Source: Cerrena zonata (taxonomy: Eukaryota; Basidiomycota; Agaricomycetes; Polyporales; Cerrenaceae). Taken from it: a DNA stretch of 64,000 nucleotides. The stretch spans positions 248,001-312,000 of the forward strand of contig JASBNA010000009.1 of NCBI GenBank assembly GCA_038087015.1. Reading direction: 5' to 3'. Shown in pieces: positions 32,180 through 44,827 of this stretch (positions are counted from its first letter, which is position 1; each line of letters starts with the position of its first letter). The notes under the pieces were generated by a model. It ran no database searches and was not told the origin of the DNA. It worked only from the letters and a program-made list of their open reading frames with translations. Position numbers and translations under genes: made by a program.

Positions 32180-34456
32180 TCATGAGAACGACACTGGATT
32201 ACGTGTGTTTGAAGCCCTATCTTGTTCGACTTTAGTCGCATGGATTCCTGATGAACGCGCAAAATGGAGAGATGCCGGTCAGAAAACCAATGTATAACGG
32301 CATTAGGCGACTGAGCCGAAGAACACACCTGCAATGGGGAAGAAGACACTCAGACTTCTCATGGATGTGACCAATACGTCTAATTCCTGGTTCACGAAGT
32401 CCAAAGTACTTGGTTCAGCCAATGGGTTTGTGGCGGATGATAATGCGCGCCAGAAGACATCTGCAACAGCAGACCAACATGTCTGTTCAGGGAAAATCCC
32501 CCGAAGTCAGCAGTTCATTCCAGATGGAGAAAGATGGGTGAACAGACGCACACTACTGATAGGATCCAGATATGGGTAATGGGTCTCATTGAGTTGGCGA
32601 AGGTATGAGGTTACCGTATTCGCGGCGACTATACACTTTTCATAGGATGTCGGGGTGGTATCTGAGAGATCCCGGTGCAGATAGATAGTAGACACGTGTG
32701 CGAGAGTGTGAATGGTGAGCAAGTCTAGCTCATCAAGAGGAACCATGCCGATACCCGTGCTGAGAACCAGGGGCGGCAGGTTCAATGCGAACTGTGATAA
32801 GGACATCTCTAGTGCACGATGGTCCACCCAATACATGTTACTTTTCGCTGACACTGAAAAGAGAGGATCGTCATTAGCCATCATTGATTGCAATGGAAGA
32901 GTAAGATTAGCTTCGGTTAAACGAACCTGATGCCATTCGAAATGTTCTCTCAAACAATGCAACAGCCTTCGCGCGCAGTGTGGGATACGGAGAAACTGGA
33001 TCAAAGCGGGGCAACGTGTTCTCACTACCTGATATCTAAAATACGTTACGTTCAAAAGCCTGCCAACCATGATTTATTATAGAGTAATACGTACCGATTC
33101 TCCCGGTGCCATAGGCCACATCGTTTCAATCTGACCTTGGGGATGATCATCATCAGGAAGAGCAGATGGCAGTCCAGTTGCAACAGACCAAGCACGGTCA
33201 ACAATGAAGACCTGCCAGAAAGCAGCTATTCGTTCCTCGGACTCTGCTACGTCTTTGGGTGGCGCGAGCTGCACCGATGATTTTGTGAACGACCCTGGAT
33301 CTTGTTGTGATGTCCCAGCCATGTTGGCAAGCTGAAGCTGAAACCAGCTGTCAGTCTTGATCTGATGGAGACCCAGACTAACCGCTAGTCGGGCGGCTAT
33401 CGACGAATGATAGTATCCCTCAAGAATGCGGCCCCGGCCAAAAAAATAGAGAGCGAGGAGGCACGACGCTTGGAGGACATTAATTACACGATCGTTTTCT
33501 TGGAGGGCCTCAGAAATTCCAGCCAATGCACGCTTGAGGAAATGCGACTCTAATATGGCATATTGCGGCGAGCGTGAGAAGTAGCACCCCATAAGATACA
33601 CCGCATCCACCAGAGCCGGATGTGGTTGGTCTTGAGGGGCTAAACTCAGTGAAGCTTGGAAGCGGTCAACGTGAATATCGAAAGCACATTGATGCCGATG
33701 TGCAAAGAAGATATTAAGACTAAAGCAGTGCTCAAGTTAGTCCCTGAATATATTAACAGAGACCCGAAATTGGTTTTACATACAGCATGAGTTTGTTGTG
33801 GCAAAGTGTACTCGAGCTCTCCCACCAATTAGTAGGGCTTGAGGACGGTCCTGCAACGGGAGAACCGTATGGATACGATACGTCGGAGGGGGTGTTAAAC
33901 AAGTCGGTAAAGTTGGTGACATCGGAACCCTCGGCCATGAGCGAATCGAAGAAGGGAGATGTTAATTCAGGGAAACTGGTCTCGTTGAATAGATTAGTTT
34001 CCCATTCGGGGGCAAGAGAGGGGCTTCCAAGGAAGATGCTTGATCTAGGATCTGCCAATAGCGTCAGAAAGAAGCCAAGTCCACGCATTGTCCAAACTTA
34101 CCCTGAGAAGACCCGACATCGCTGGAGCTGGAGGATGGAGAGGGGGAACTGTCTGAGGATCCGGGGCTATCTGACTGTTCAGACTCGAGTTCACGAAGGC
34201 GCGCCTCAAGCTTCGCAACCTTCTGTTGGAGTAATTGCGTACGGCTAATCTGTTTCTTATCGTGGTACTGACACTCAGCCTCCCTGTTTGCTTTAACGCA
34301 TTGCGAGCATATGGGACGGGTCCCGTCGCATTTCTAGACAACCAGACAAACGTGTGAACTAATTGGCCAACAAGTGATCGATTCTACACTCACCATTTTC
34401 CGCTTTCTACAGCATAAACATGCTTTACCTCGTTGAAGAGGGGTATCTGTCTTCAT
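32180..34456 (-). CDS. Zn2Cys6 transcription factor with fungal-specific regulatory domain, 606 aa
   Basis: Nuclear DNA-binding regulator. Exons in reading order: 34456-34394, 34333-34102, 34051-33784, 33719-33095, 33035-32927, 32853-32552, 32482-32329, 32247-32180, exactly 607 codons with stop. The binuclear zinc cluster is complete (CLCCRKRKMKC, then CDGTRPICSQCVKANREAEC), split by the first intron, and is followed by a coiled linker (QLLQQKVAKLEARLRELESE) and a Ser-rich region. The middle homology region is recognisable by HPALVDAVYLMGCYFS, LQASCLLALYFFGRGR, ARLAVSLGLHQI, FWQVFIVDRAWSVATGLPSAL. An in-frame ATG at 34546 could add 30 residues. No target gene is evident. The neighbours are housekeeping genes, so linkage to a pathway is not inferred. 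Confidence 0.88.
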
Positions 34457-37400
34457 ATCGCGACTGGCCCGAGCAATGTCGGAGTAAATACAATGCAGGG
34501 ACCTAAGGATGGGAGTTGAGTAGATGTGTCGAGATGGTTGATTCAATGCAATAGTACGCTGAGTCGAACAGCGAAGTAGGATAACGAGTATACGATGGAG
34601 AGGGGGAAAGGGTTGTTGGTTAGAGACAACAGGCAGCGTTTATAGGGATCACATTGGACCTCGTATAACGATACCAGCCAATCGGGACTGAAACGGCGGT
34701 TCGAACGCGAAGATCGTGAACGCGCCCAACAAATCTTGACGGTGATGTGGTCCTTGCCGCTCGACAAATTATGTGAGATCTCAAGATCCTTTCCAAGTGT
34801 TCGCACCGCACAGTTCGGAACGGCGTCTCAGCACTGGCTGTATTTTTGTCTCCTGAAACTTTGACCAACTTCGCCCGGCCCGTTCCGTAAACATGACCGA
34901 AACGGATCGCAAAGAGTAGGAACTGCAAAGGAATACAAGAACCCAGGCTGCGCGAGGAGCTACGGTCATATTTGCATTCCGACTTACTCCAGTGTCGTCG
35001 ACTGACACCGTAGGCCTCGGGTACACAAAGGATGGCAAAGCAGAAATAGAGTGACTCTGAGTGACACAGGTGAGTTTCGCTTACGAGAGCTGACTAAGCG
35101 CATTAGAAATTGCTTACACTGGCATCGCCAAACGATGCAGTGATATTAGTATTATAATTTATTTTACTTACAACGACTACGCATCTCTGGCAAAAGTAAA
35201 AATTGCTCACAATCTTCTCGAAGCTAAGTTGTCAGCCGTGGGGTTCAACGAGTCATTGAGCTATTTTTCGTGTTGACGGGAGGCGTTCCTCCGAGACACA
35301 ACCCCTAGCGCTATGTAACTGATATTAGCACGATCAAGGCGGGAACTGACCGACCTATCAACCTTAAGAGTTATCTTTTAGCGGAAGGAGCAAATCCCCA
35401 TTCCCAACTGTCGTATCATGACACTAATGACAGGTGGGTCTGGAGACCCCGACTAACCACCAATGAACTTTCCTAAAGGGGACTGACTGAGCATTACCAC
35501 GCGAGCAATCACTAGGACGCGCCAGCCTCACCCAGCCTTCGGTCAAATTTCAACAATGTGGAGCCTCCTCAAGCTTCCTCCGATAACAAAATGTCGTGAG
35601 CGCAGTATAAACGCCTAATCGTATGCAGTGGTAGCAGGTGAAATACTAAGTCACCATGTACTTTATTAATCCATGTGGATCATCCGACCATCCAATGTAT
35701 CCGGACAATCTACGGCCAAATTCAAGATGCTAGCTCAGTGCCAGGATTCGGTTGAGGTAACCACATTATATTGCTACTACAAAGCCATGATCCCATCTCA
35801 GGACGATTGATTGATAATGGTGGTGAACCGACATTAGAAACATCGAAACAGCCATAGTCGCGACATTGTTGCATAGTCGAGTTGAGTCCGCATCTCTGGA
35901 CACAGGTCAGTCATCTTAACAACACCAAAGCGTACCCTAGCCATTCTGCATTGATATTATTTCCCTCATATTCGGCTATGAGCACATTTTGTTTCGTTCA
36001 TTGATGCCGAGTACGGCGAGAACGCCCTATGTCACAAGAGACTCCTTTAGGAGACACTACATCAAGCACTATTCAATCCTTATTACCATCATAGCAACCA
36101 TGTTCTGTGAATTGGATATAGCAACTTGAAGAAGCCGAGTAAGTAATAGACACCAAAATACCCTGCAATACAAATACCATCCCTTCATCGCCTTCGGATT
36201 ATTATACCTGCTTAAGACCCCGGTCAATTTCGTGCATCTCACTTTGACAATCCTTGTTTTCTGGGCGCGTTGTTAGTTTCATTGCATTATCAACGATCCC
36301 AAGACACCAACGCCCATCTTGAACAGCTTCCAAATCAGTGCCTGACATTCTTGATCGATCAATTTCCTTAATTTGAAATTAAGCTTTCAGCCACGCGAGT
36401 CGGTTGTGCCTCTTGGCGACAGGGGCAGTGTCGAGAACTCGGAGAACTTGAACATAGAGAAATATCCAAAACATGAGCAGTGTTCTGCAGAATTACTACT
36501 TTATTATGTCGGAACGGGGACTGTGTGGAATATAGGGAAATCCGACATGTTCGCATGTGTCGTAATATTTCTAAATTGCTTGAATGAACAGACTACTCGT
36601 ATCTGAACGAGAGAGAGATAACGTTCATATTAGAGCATCTTCATGTATTCTAACTCTGATAACCAGTCATTACCGGCGATCAATTGGACGATTGCCTCTT
36701 CCAACACTCTTCATAGAATAACCTTGAGAACCACTCACCGTGTTACGCCGGACCCCACAATGCAACAAGATGCACCACTAGTACTCCCTCTTGAGAACTC
36801 TTCGCCCTAGTATTTTACGTCTTCAATGCAGAACCACTCTGCCTCTACTTCTGGAACTCGGCGACAGGTAGAATGGGGATAATTTTAATGCGTGGGATCA
36901 GCACTGATCAATGTCGTATGCATCTCATACAATGTGCTCCTTAAACCCGAGAGTCACATCAGGTTTTGGCATACGTCCGGCCATTCAATCTCCTGAATTT
37001 GTACACGTTGTCCGGATGTATACGTAGCGGAAAGTGAGGATCGTATACCTGGGGCTATCGATAGGGTTTAGTCGCTATGACGTTGTAATCTGGGTGATCT
37101 CCTGGTTTATCTATTAGATGTGGAATCGGAGATACATATCTTTGCTGTTTAATAGGACCTACTGTCAATACGGTGATGCACTATGCGGCCATCGTACTAA
37201 TCAAGTGTGAGTGGCGTGAACCAAAGGCTAAAGGCTACATCGTTCAGAAGTAAACAAATATTGTTGTGGACCCACCCTCAATCCCTGAAATGTAATGTTA
37301 CATACAAGCATGTTCACGTAAGCTGCGAAGAGTCAGGATGATACCACGGGTGGTCGACCCTAAAAGGCCACAACATTCTTCGCACCGGTCTAGCTTGACA

Positions 37401-37601
37401 TCGAATTCTAGAGATGAGTTCCATATCAGGGTCTCGACCACTTACTGATATCTATGTTGAACGTAACAGAAAAGTAAGTGGCTGTTCCAATCGATAGAAC
37501 TCACCCGCGCAGAGGAAGCCCGAAGCCCGAACAACACAAAGAGACAGAGGTGGAAAGGCATGTATAAAAATATAGTATGCAAATGCTCTATGGAAATGTC
37601 T
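34457..37601. other. 3.1-kb region without a recognisable gene
   Basis: The segment 34457-35040 is upstream of the Zn2Cys6 gene. The rest shows only short overlapping ORFs (up to 102 codons on the minus strand at 34620-34928; 60-108 codons elsewhere), stop-rich in all frames, with mixed base composition. I saw no long inverted or direct repeat and no tRNA. It could hold a non-coding transcript, degraded element or regulatory DNA; nothing positive supports any of these. Confidence 0.4.
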
Positions 37602-38670
<1,069 letters not shown>

Positions 38671-38960
38671 GATTGAAAACGAGAGTGTCCGACGACGGAG
38701 GAAACGACAGAGAGAAAAACCGGATGAATGAGAGTTTGTGTTACCCCAATTGTCCGAACCTCTCCAGTGCGAATTCTGACGTCGTGTCTTCGCACGGCAT
38801 TTTCCGCCCCTTCAAGCGGAGATAGATCGCGAGCCGACGGCACCCTACCTCGTCCGATGTATTATTCTGAGCATATCCAAGACACAAGTTCACAAATCTG
38901 AATCAGACCACGAAGTATAGCACGGAAATAATTAAATTATGCAGCATCTAGTACTAGTAT

Positions 38961-40560
38961 CTACTCGGCTTTGCTACCTTTCGACTTCTTGCTCTCCCTG
39001 TCATCTCCAGCAAGCCAGAGTGCCGAGAAGATGAAGAAACCAAGACTTGTGCTAATAGCACCAATATAGTAAGGCCACGCGGCACTCAAGAATCGGGGGT
39101 AACCGTCGTGTCGTGGAGGAACCAGGGAGACCATCGTCGAACTTTCAAGATGGGTCCAACTGCATGTGATTTTCTTAGTATTGGAATTAGGGATTTAAAC
39201 GGAACACATACCCTTTGCGTTTGTGGTTAATCACAAATTTGAAAACACCATGACGGTCAGGAGCACGGAATGTGACAGAGTATTCACCCGCCTTTCCGGG
39301 AACGGGAGGCAACGCTGTTCGGATATGAGGGTCCAACATCGTGAACTCAAGTTGCATGTCCTGAATGCCGGAGAATGGTTCCCAAGCAGACGTTTCAGAG
39401 TTAAACTTCGAGATGTGGGCAGTGAAAACCTGTTTAATAGTTAACGACTAGGTCATGAATGATGTCATAAAAAGAACGCACAATTTCATCATTGGTCGTG
39501 TATGCTTGAAGTGCTTCCGTTTGGTTCACGCGATGATGGGTAACACGGTCAATGCGCAATGCAAGAGACTCTTGGAAAGTCCAAGCTGCGACAGCAGACG
39601 CGAATTCCTTGTTACCAGATTTAACACCTCTATTGCAAACGCCGTAAATGACGGAAGATGCATCGGAAAATCGAAAAATAGCTTACGGCTTAGTTTCCTT
39701 CTGAGCATATTCATCGCTGAACAAATCAACACCTCCTACCCAAGTAGCCCTCGAACCACCAAGAGCTTGGAAACCGGCAACAAGGCTCATCTGACTACCT
39801 GCCCAAAGACCCTCGCCGCCCTTCTCAGAAACCTGCACAACAGCCTCAGCGCCAGAATCACCTTCCGAATCCGCGGCGAAGCTCTCAGGCGGAGCACTAA
39901 GAATAGGGAACAGCAGGGGGTTGTTTTGGAGTGAGAAAGGTATTCCAGAGAACCAAACAGGCGGGAGCTTAGAAGTGACCACGGGGTTGGGAGATACGTT
40001 AACAGGAATAACAGTTGCTGGTGTATCCCTCTCGGGGAAATGGGAAAGGAGAGGCGTGCCGGGGGGAGGCAGGACGAGTGAGAACTCTGGTGCGAGGGAT
40101 GTGAGAGGTGTTTGTTTTGACGACACAACGAGCAGGAGGTTAGTCTTTTTCTCTAGTAGTGTTACTAGTGATTGAGGAGTGATGTCATTTGCGAAAGCTG
40201 AGCAGCCCTGTAAGTGTGAGAGCTAATTTCGAGATGACAACACACGCACATTTAGTCTCTGGCGCAAAGAGAATGACATGCGAGAACTGAGGAGAGTCAT
40301 ACTCTATAACAGCAGGCTCGACATCCTTCGGCGCGCGGAAGGTCAAGTCATATCCTTTTTCTATCCCTAAAGTTCAGCAATACACTCAAGCACATGAAAC
40401 ATAACGCGCACATACCACGTAAACCATCGAAGAATATCGAGAAGTTGTCCTTGTCCAGCTTTGGTTCCAAGATGACCAGCACCGAATCACCAGTGCTAGA
40501 TTTTGCCGTAGCCCACGAAGCGAGTCCGAGCACCAGGAGGAGTCCCCATCTCGAGAACAT
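38961..40560 (-). CDS. WBP1: Oligosaccharyltransferase 48-kDa subunit (Wbp1/OST48), 445 aa
   Basis: ER-membrane subunit of the complex that transfers the core glycan to asparagine. Exons in reading order: 40560-40416, 40366-40250, 40197-39687, 39629-39482, 39429-39212, 39159-38961, exactly 446 codons with stop. There is a signal peptide (MFSRWGLLLVLGLASWATA), then the DDOST domain with GLRGIEKGYDLTFRAP, ITPQSLVTLL, WVGGVDLFSDEYAQK, GNKEFASAVAAWTFQE, PPVPGKAGEYSVTFRAPDRHG and VFKFVINHKRKGW, and a single C-terminal membrane span (AAWPYYIGAISTSLGFFIF) with a short lysine-rich cytosolic tail. No frame break. Confidence 0.95.
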
Positions 40561-41005
40561 AACGGCAGGGTTTGAAAGTTAGTACTAGGCTACCTGTAAC
40601 GCCAGAATCCCCATATCCTTACACGTCGCCCGGCGCTTCCCATCATTTACTGCGTACGCCAAAAATAGAAACACGTTATTCTTAGTACACTCAAAATATT
40701 TAAAGAACGAATACTTATATAGTTTGAAATTTTGAGCAGAGTCTAAATCACTAGTCCTTCAAGGTAATGTACATCAATAAGATACAAGCATTTTCCTTGA
40801 GTAGCCACAGTTCGGTCAAATAGAACTGCATCAGGATCCGGGAAGTAGTACTAGTGTAGTACGTATATGTATGACTTGAAAGTCCCAGCAGCACTTGAAC
40901 AAGACTTCGTGTCGACAGCGGCGTTGACTGCATTGCAGGAGAGGTGGTTTCCACGCCGACAAAGACACGTGTGGTCAGAAGTCGCGGCTGGACCCTCAGA
41001 TTCGA
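40561..41005. other. Intergenic, WBP1 promoter and flank of the tandem duplication
   Basis: Upstream of WBP1. Short AT-rich stretch 40660-40740. Only random ORFs. Homology to the second duplicate begins at about 41006. Confidence 0.4.
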
Positions 41006-42790
41006 GGTGCGAAGTAGGGATGTAGGTCTCTGACTTGGGCAATTTCTTATGAAAATGCTTAGAAGGTTTATTGGAATAAGTTATTGGGACACAGGAGAAA
41101 CACCCGATACTTATACCTGAATTGATCCTGGAGTTCTGCTGTTTCTCAGGACAGGACCAATCACCCCGGACACAAATTCACACAATGGCCGGAGACCATG
41201 GGTGATATCACAATATTCTGCGTCCGAAAAATGATGGTATGTATATACGTCAATCACCAATCGAGATTGAAGAATTAACCGAAAGGGGAGGTGCATCAGT
41301 ACACAGGCAGGGATCAGGGCGGTGGACGGTCAAAACGACAATAGAAAATTAGAGCAGGGGAGTTCTCCAGGGGAGTCCCTCGGGGATACCCCGCCCGAAG
41401 AGGAATAGGTCGATATATCGGAGTTGGATGTGTGAGTGAGGACCAGTAGAAGACCCTGTATTAAGCGAGTGGCGACTCGGGGAGGTAAGTAGATATAGAC
41501 CCTTATACGCCTCATCGCATATCCCCACTTTTCTCAAGCATCTGCACTCACCAATACTGAGAAATCTTATACGCCACCTTCTGCTCCTCATCGACGCTAC
41601 CGATCCTAACATCCTCCTCCGATGGATTTGAACTATGTTCCCACACAAAGTCCCATCCCACAACGGTAGCCAGTAAGTAACCAACTTTTGTCAAAGGGTG
41701 AGCTTGCCAATAACCTCGACGTTCAGATACAGACCAATATCTATTCCGAGTCCCCCTCCTCCGGTCCCGGCGACCTAAACAACGTCATCGACTCGCTCTT
41801 CGATTTCGCAAAGGATCCTTCTAAACCCAAGAGCGATGACACCATGCTACATGAAGAATACACTGGTGACTCTGAGGATGAAGATCTCAAGGGTTACGTC
41901 AACTTGTGCACCGATTGTGACGATTGCCGTGCCAAACGCCGTGCACGCGACGAACGCGTCGGGCGCATGCTTGCCCTTGCCGACCCCGACAGCGGGGGTC
42001 TCCCTGGTCACTATGCTGAGCGCGACCCATCATACATCATCAAACGGGACCAACACCACCACCCTACGCCGATCGGTCAAAGGCCTTACAAGTCACGGTC
42101 TTTGCCCGATGAGGAGGGACACCCAATCAGAAGTCTATCCCATGGGCAACAAACAACAACTTGTAACGTCATTCGAGCGATGACATACCCTACTCACAGA
42201 TTAGTAGATAATGACAACGATGTCTTCATCTACTTCGAGAATACCCTGCAGGCCAATTGGGTAGGTTTTTACCAAGCTAGGGACACACCTAGAATTTGGA
42301 CCATCCAGAGTTTGCTTGCACAACAAGGAAGGTGGTGAGGAGCTTCAAGAGTCGGCATCGACCTCGATGAATATATACTTAATAGCCTGTCGATTGTACC
42401 TTGTTAAGGATAACATTGTATTATTACTTGAAATTGGCTCACCACTCTATACTATTTCTTTTCCTCTTGTATTTTTGAAAAAATACCATGACAAACAACA
42501 TTCTCCCAAATACAAAGGATTCTTGTCTTTTTCTCCCTTGAAACCCTTTTGGTGACGAATGTATACGTGAGCCTCTGTGATGGATCGTGTGATGAGAACT
42601 GGAGCGAGAGGATCATGCGAGGTGTTGACTCGGACGAAAAAATCTTGAGTGGGCCGTAAAAGGAAGGCGAGTACGTTGTTTTCGGAATGCGCCAAACGTT
42701 TACATCACATTGCCACAATATTCGATAACCCAACGAAATAGCATTCCGTCCTGCGCTATACTCTCCAAGATAAAACTATGCTACATACAG
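41006..42790. repeat. Tandem duplication, copy A
   Basis: The first of two direct copies. It matches 42795-44827 over nearly its whole length, beginning around GGGATGTAGGTCTC (A) and GGATGTAAGTCTC (B) and ending at CTCTCCAAGATAA, CTATGCTACATA in both. Copy B differs by point changes, small indels and one 273-bp insertion. Confidence 0.85.
41622..42338 (+). pseudogene. Hypothetical ORF in duplicate copy A
   Basis: Not recognised. From ATG 41622 the frame meets a TAG at 41667-41669 where copy B has GAG, then stays open to 42338. Visible features are an acidic stretch (TGDSEDEDLKG), a Cys-rich basic motif (LCTDCDDCRAKRRARDE), a conserved GQRPYKS / PIRSLSHGQQ block and a C-terminal YFENTLQ, WVGFYQARD, TIQSL. 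The same protein text is found in copy B, so it was probably one gene before duplication. It is unclear if either copy is expressed. Confidence 0.45.
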
Positions 42791-43390
42791 GGGTCCGAAG
42801 GGGTATGGATGTAAGTCTCTAGTTTCGGCAACTTCTCGTAGAACTGTACAGAGGATCTATTCGAATGAATTATAGGGAGACACAGGGGAAGACGCGATAT
42901 ACCTGAATTGATCCCGGAGCCCTGCTATTTGTCGCGGACAGGACCAGTCGCCCCAGACACAATGGCTGGAGACTAAGAGTGATATTATAATATTCTGATG
43001 CCATGTATATACGTCAATCGTAATCGAGATTGGAAAACTTACGGGAAACAAGGGTGCATCAGTATACGGGGAGGGGTTAGGGCGACGAGGGCCGGTGGAC
43101 GGTCAAAGTGACAATGGCAAATCAGAGCAAGGAAGTTCCCCAGGGGAGTCCCCCGGGGATACCCCGCCCGAAGAGGAATAGGTCGATATGTCGGAGTTGG
43201 ATGTATGAGTGAGGACCAATTAATGACCCTGTATTAAGCGAGTGGCGAGGGGAGGTCGTAGATATAAAACCCCTATACGCCTCATCGCATATCCCCACTT
43301 CTTGAAGCATCTGCACTCACCAATACCGAGGAATCTTGAACACCGCCTTCTGCACCTCATCTACACTGGCAGTTCTAAGCACCTCCGACG

Positions 43391-44384
43391 ATGCCTTCCA
43401 ATCATGGCCCTACACAAAGTCCCATCCCACAACGAGAGCCAGTAAGTGACACAGCGGGGATAAATTCCTGCAGCGCCCGGATGCAAGAAAATAACACTGT
43501 GATAACAAATTAAATGTCTTTATAATGTTTGTTGATCGAACATTGAGAAAACATGTGGCAAACATGCGGGAAATAACCAATAGGAGGAAAACATGGCAAA
43601 AACATGTCTAAAGCATGTAATCTTTTTTGAATGTTATAACGCCAAACATGTTAGAAACATACTAAATGTTAATTTGATGTTATTTCCTTGCATCCGGGCG
43701 CTGCAAGAATCGATCCTCGCTGTGTGACCGACTTTTGCCAAAGGATGAACTTGCCAATAACCTCGATGTTGAATCCAGAACAATATCTATCCCGAGTCCC
43801 CTTCTTCCGGACCCGACCTGAGCAGCGTCATCGACTCCCTCTTTGATGTCGCAAAGGATGCTTCCGACACCGAGGGCGATGACTCCATACTGCATGGAGA
43901 ATACACTGGTGACTCCGAGGATGAAGATTTCAAGGGCTATGTCAACTTGTGCACCGATTGTGACGATTGCCGCGCCAAACACCGCGCACGCGACGAACGT
44001 ATCGGGCGAGTGCTTGTCCTCGCTCATCCCGACGACGAGTGTATCACGACCCGCTACTGTGACACCGAGGGCGACCCATCCTACATCACTAAATGGGACC
44101 AACCCCACCACGCTACGCCGATCGGTCAAAGACCTTACAAGTCGTGGCCTTTGCCCGATGGGGAGGGACACCCAATCAGAAGTCTATCCCATGGGCAACA
44201 GACAACAACCCATAACGTCGTTCAATCGATGACATACCCTACCCACAGAGTGGTAGATGATTATGATGCCGTCATCTACTTCGAGAATACCCTGCAGAAT
44301 ATTTGGGTAGGATTCTACCAAGCCAGGGATGCACCTAGACTTCGGACCATCCAGAGTTTGCCTGCACAACAAGGAAGGCAGTGA
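43391..44384 (+). pseudogene. Hypothetical ORF in duplicate copy B, interrupted by a MITE
   Basis: Same gene as in copy A. From ATG 43391 the frame runs for about 19 codons (start MPSNHGPTQSP) and is then cut by the MITE at 43451-43723. A one-base loss near 43765 shifts the frame again before the acidic block, after which it stays open to 44384, with LCTDCDDCRAKHRARDE, GQRPYKS, IRSLSHGQQ and YFENTLQNIWVGFYQARD. The gene in this copy is clearly broken. Confidence 0.5.
43451..43723. mobile_element. MITE, 273 bp, with 46-bp inverted ends and 5-bp target duplication
   Basis: Ends are imperfect inverted repeats beginning ACAGCG and containing the shared block TGCAGCGCCCGGATGCAAG, 41 of 46 positions matching. 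The element is bordered by GTGAC on both sides (43446-43450 and 43724-43728). Copy A of the tandem duplication has the unoccupied site (GTAACCAACTTT at the same point), so this is an insertion after the duplication. No coding capacity. The interior is AT-rich with repeated ACATG motifs. The superfamily is not assigned; a 5-bp duplication is not diagnostic. Confidence 0.88.
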
Positions 44385-44827
44385 AGAGCTTCAAGAGTTA
44401 GCACCAACCTCGATGAATATATACCTAATAGCCTCTCGATTGTGCATTATTAAGGATAGCATTGTATTACTACTTGAAACTGGCTCACCACACCATGCTG
44501 TTTCTTTTCCTCTTGTATTATCATTGGATATCTTGACAAACAACATTCTCCCGAATACAAAGGATTCTTGTCTTTTTCTCCCTTTAAACCATGTTGGTGA
44601 CGGATGGACGCGTGAGCCTCTATGATGGATCGTGTGATGAGAACTGGAGCGAGAGGATCATGCGAGGTGTTGACTCGGACGAAAAAATCTTGAGTCCGTA
44701 AAAGGAAGGCGAGTACGTTATTTTCGGAATGCGCCAAGTTTACATCACATCGCCACAATATTCAACAACCCAATGAAATAGCATTCCGTCCTGCTCTACA
44801 CTCTCCAAGATAAGACTATGCTACATA

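Larger units (their letters stand above)
42795..44827. repeat. Tandem duplication, copy B
   Basis: Direct repeat of 41006-42790. Longer than copy A by the MITE at 43451-43723. Long stretches such as those around 43130-43200, 43940-44000 and 44640-44700 are almost identical to copy A. Confidence 0.85.

Noticed and set aside
34690..34712. GGTTCGAA-like B-box suggestive of a tRNA
   Set aside because: No A-box at proper distance and no cloverleaf could be drawn around it.
43680..44171. 163-codon minus-strand ORF in duplicate copy B
   Set aside because: It starts within the MITE flank and is antisense to the conserved plus-strand text shared by both copies.
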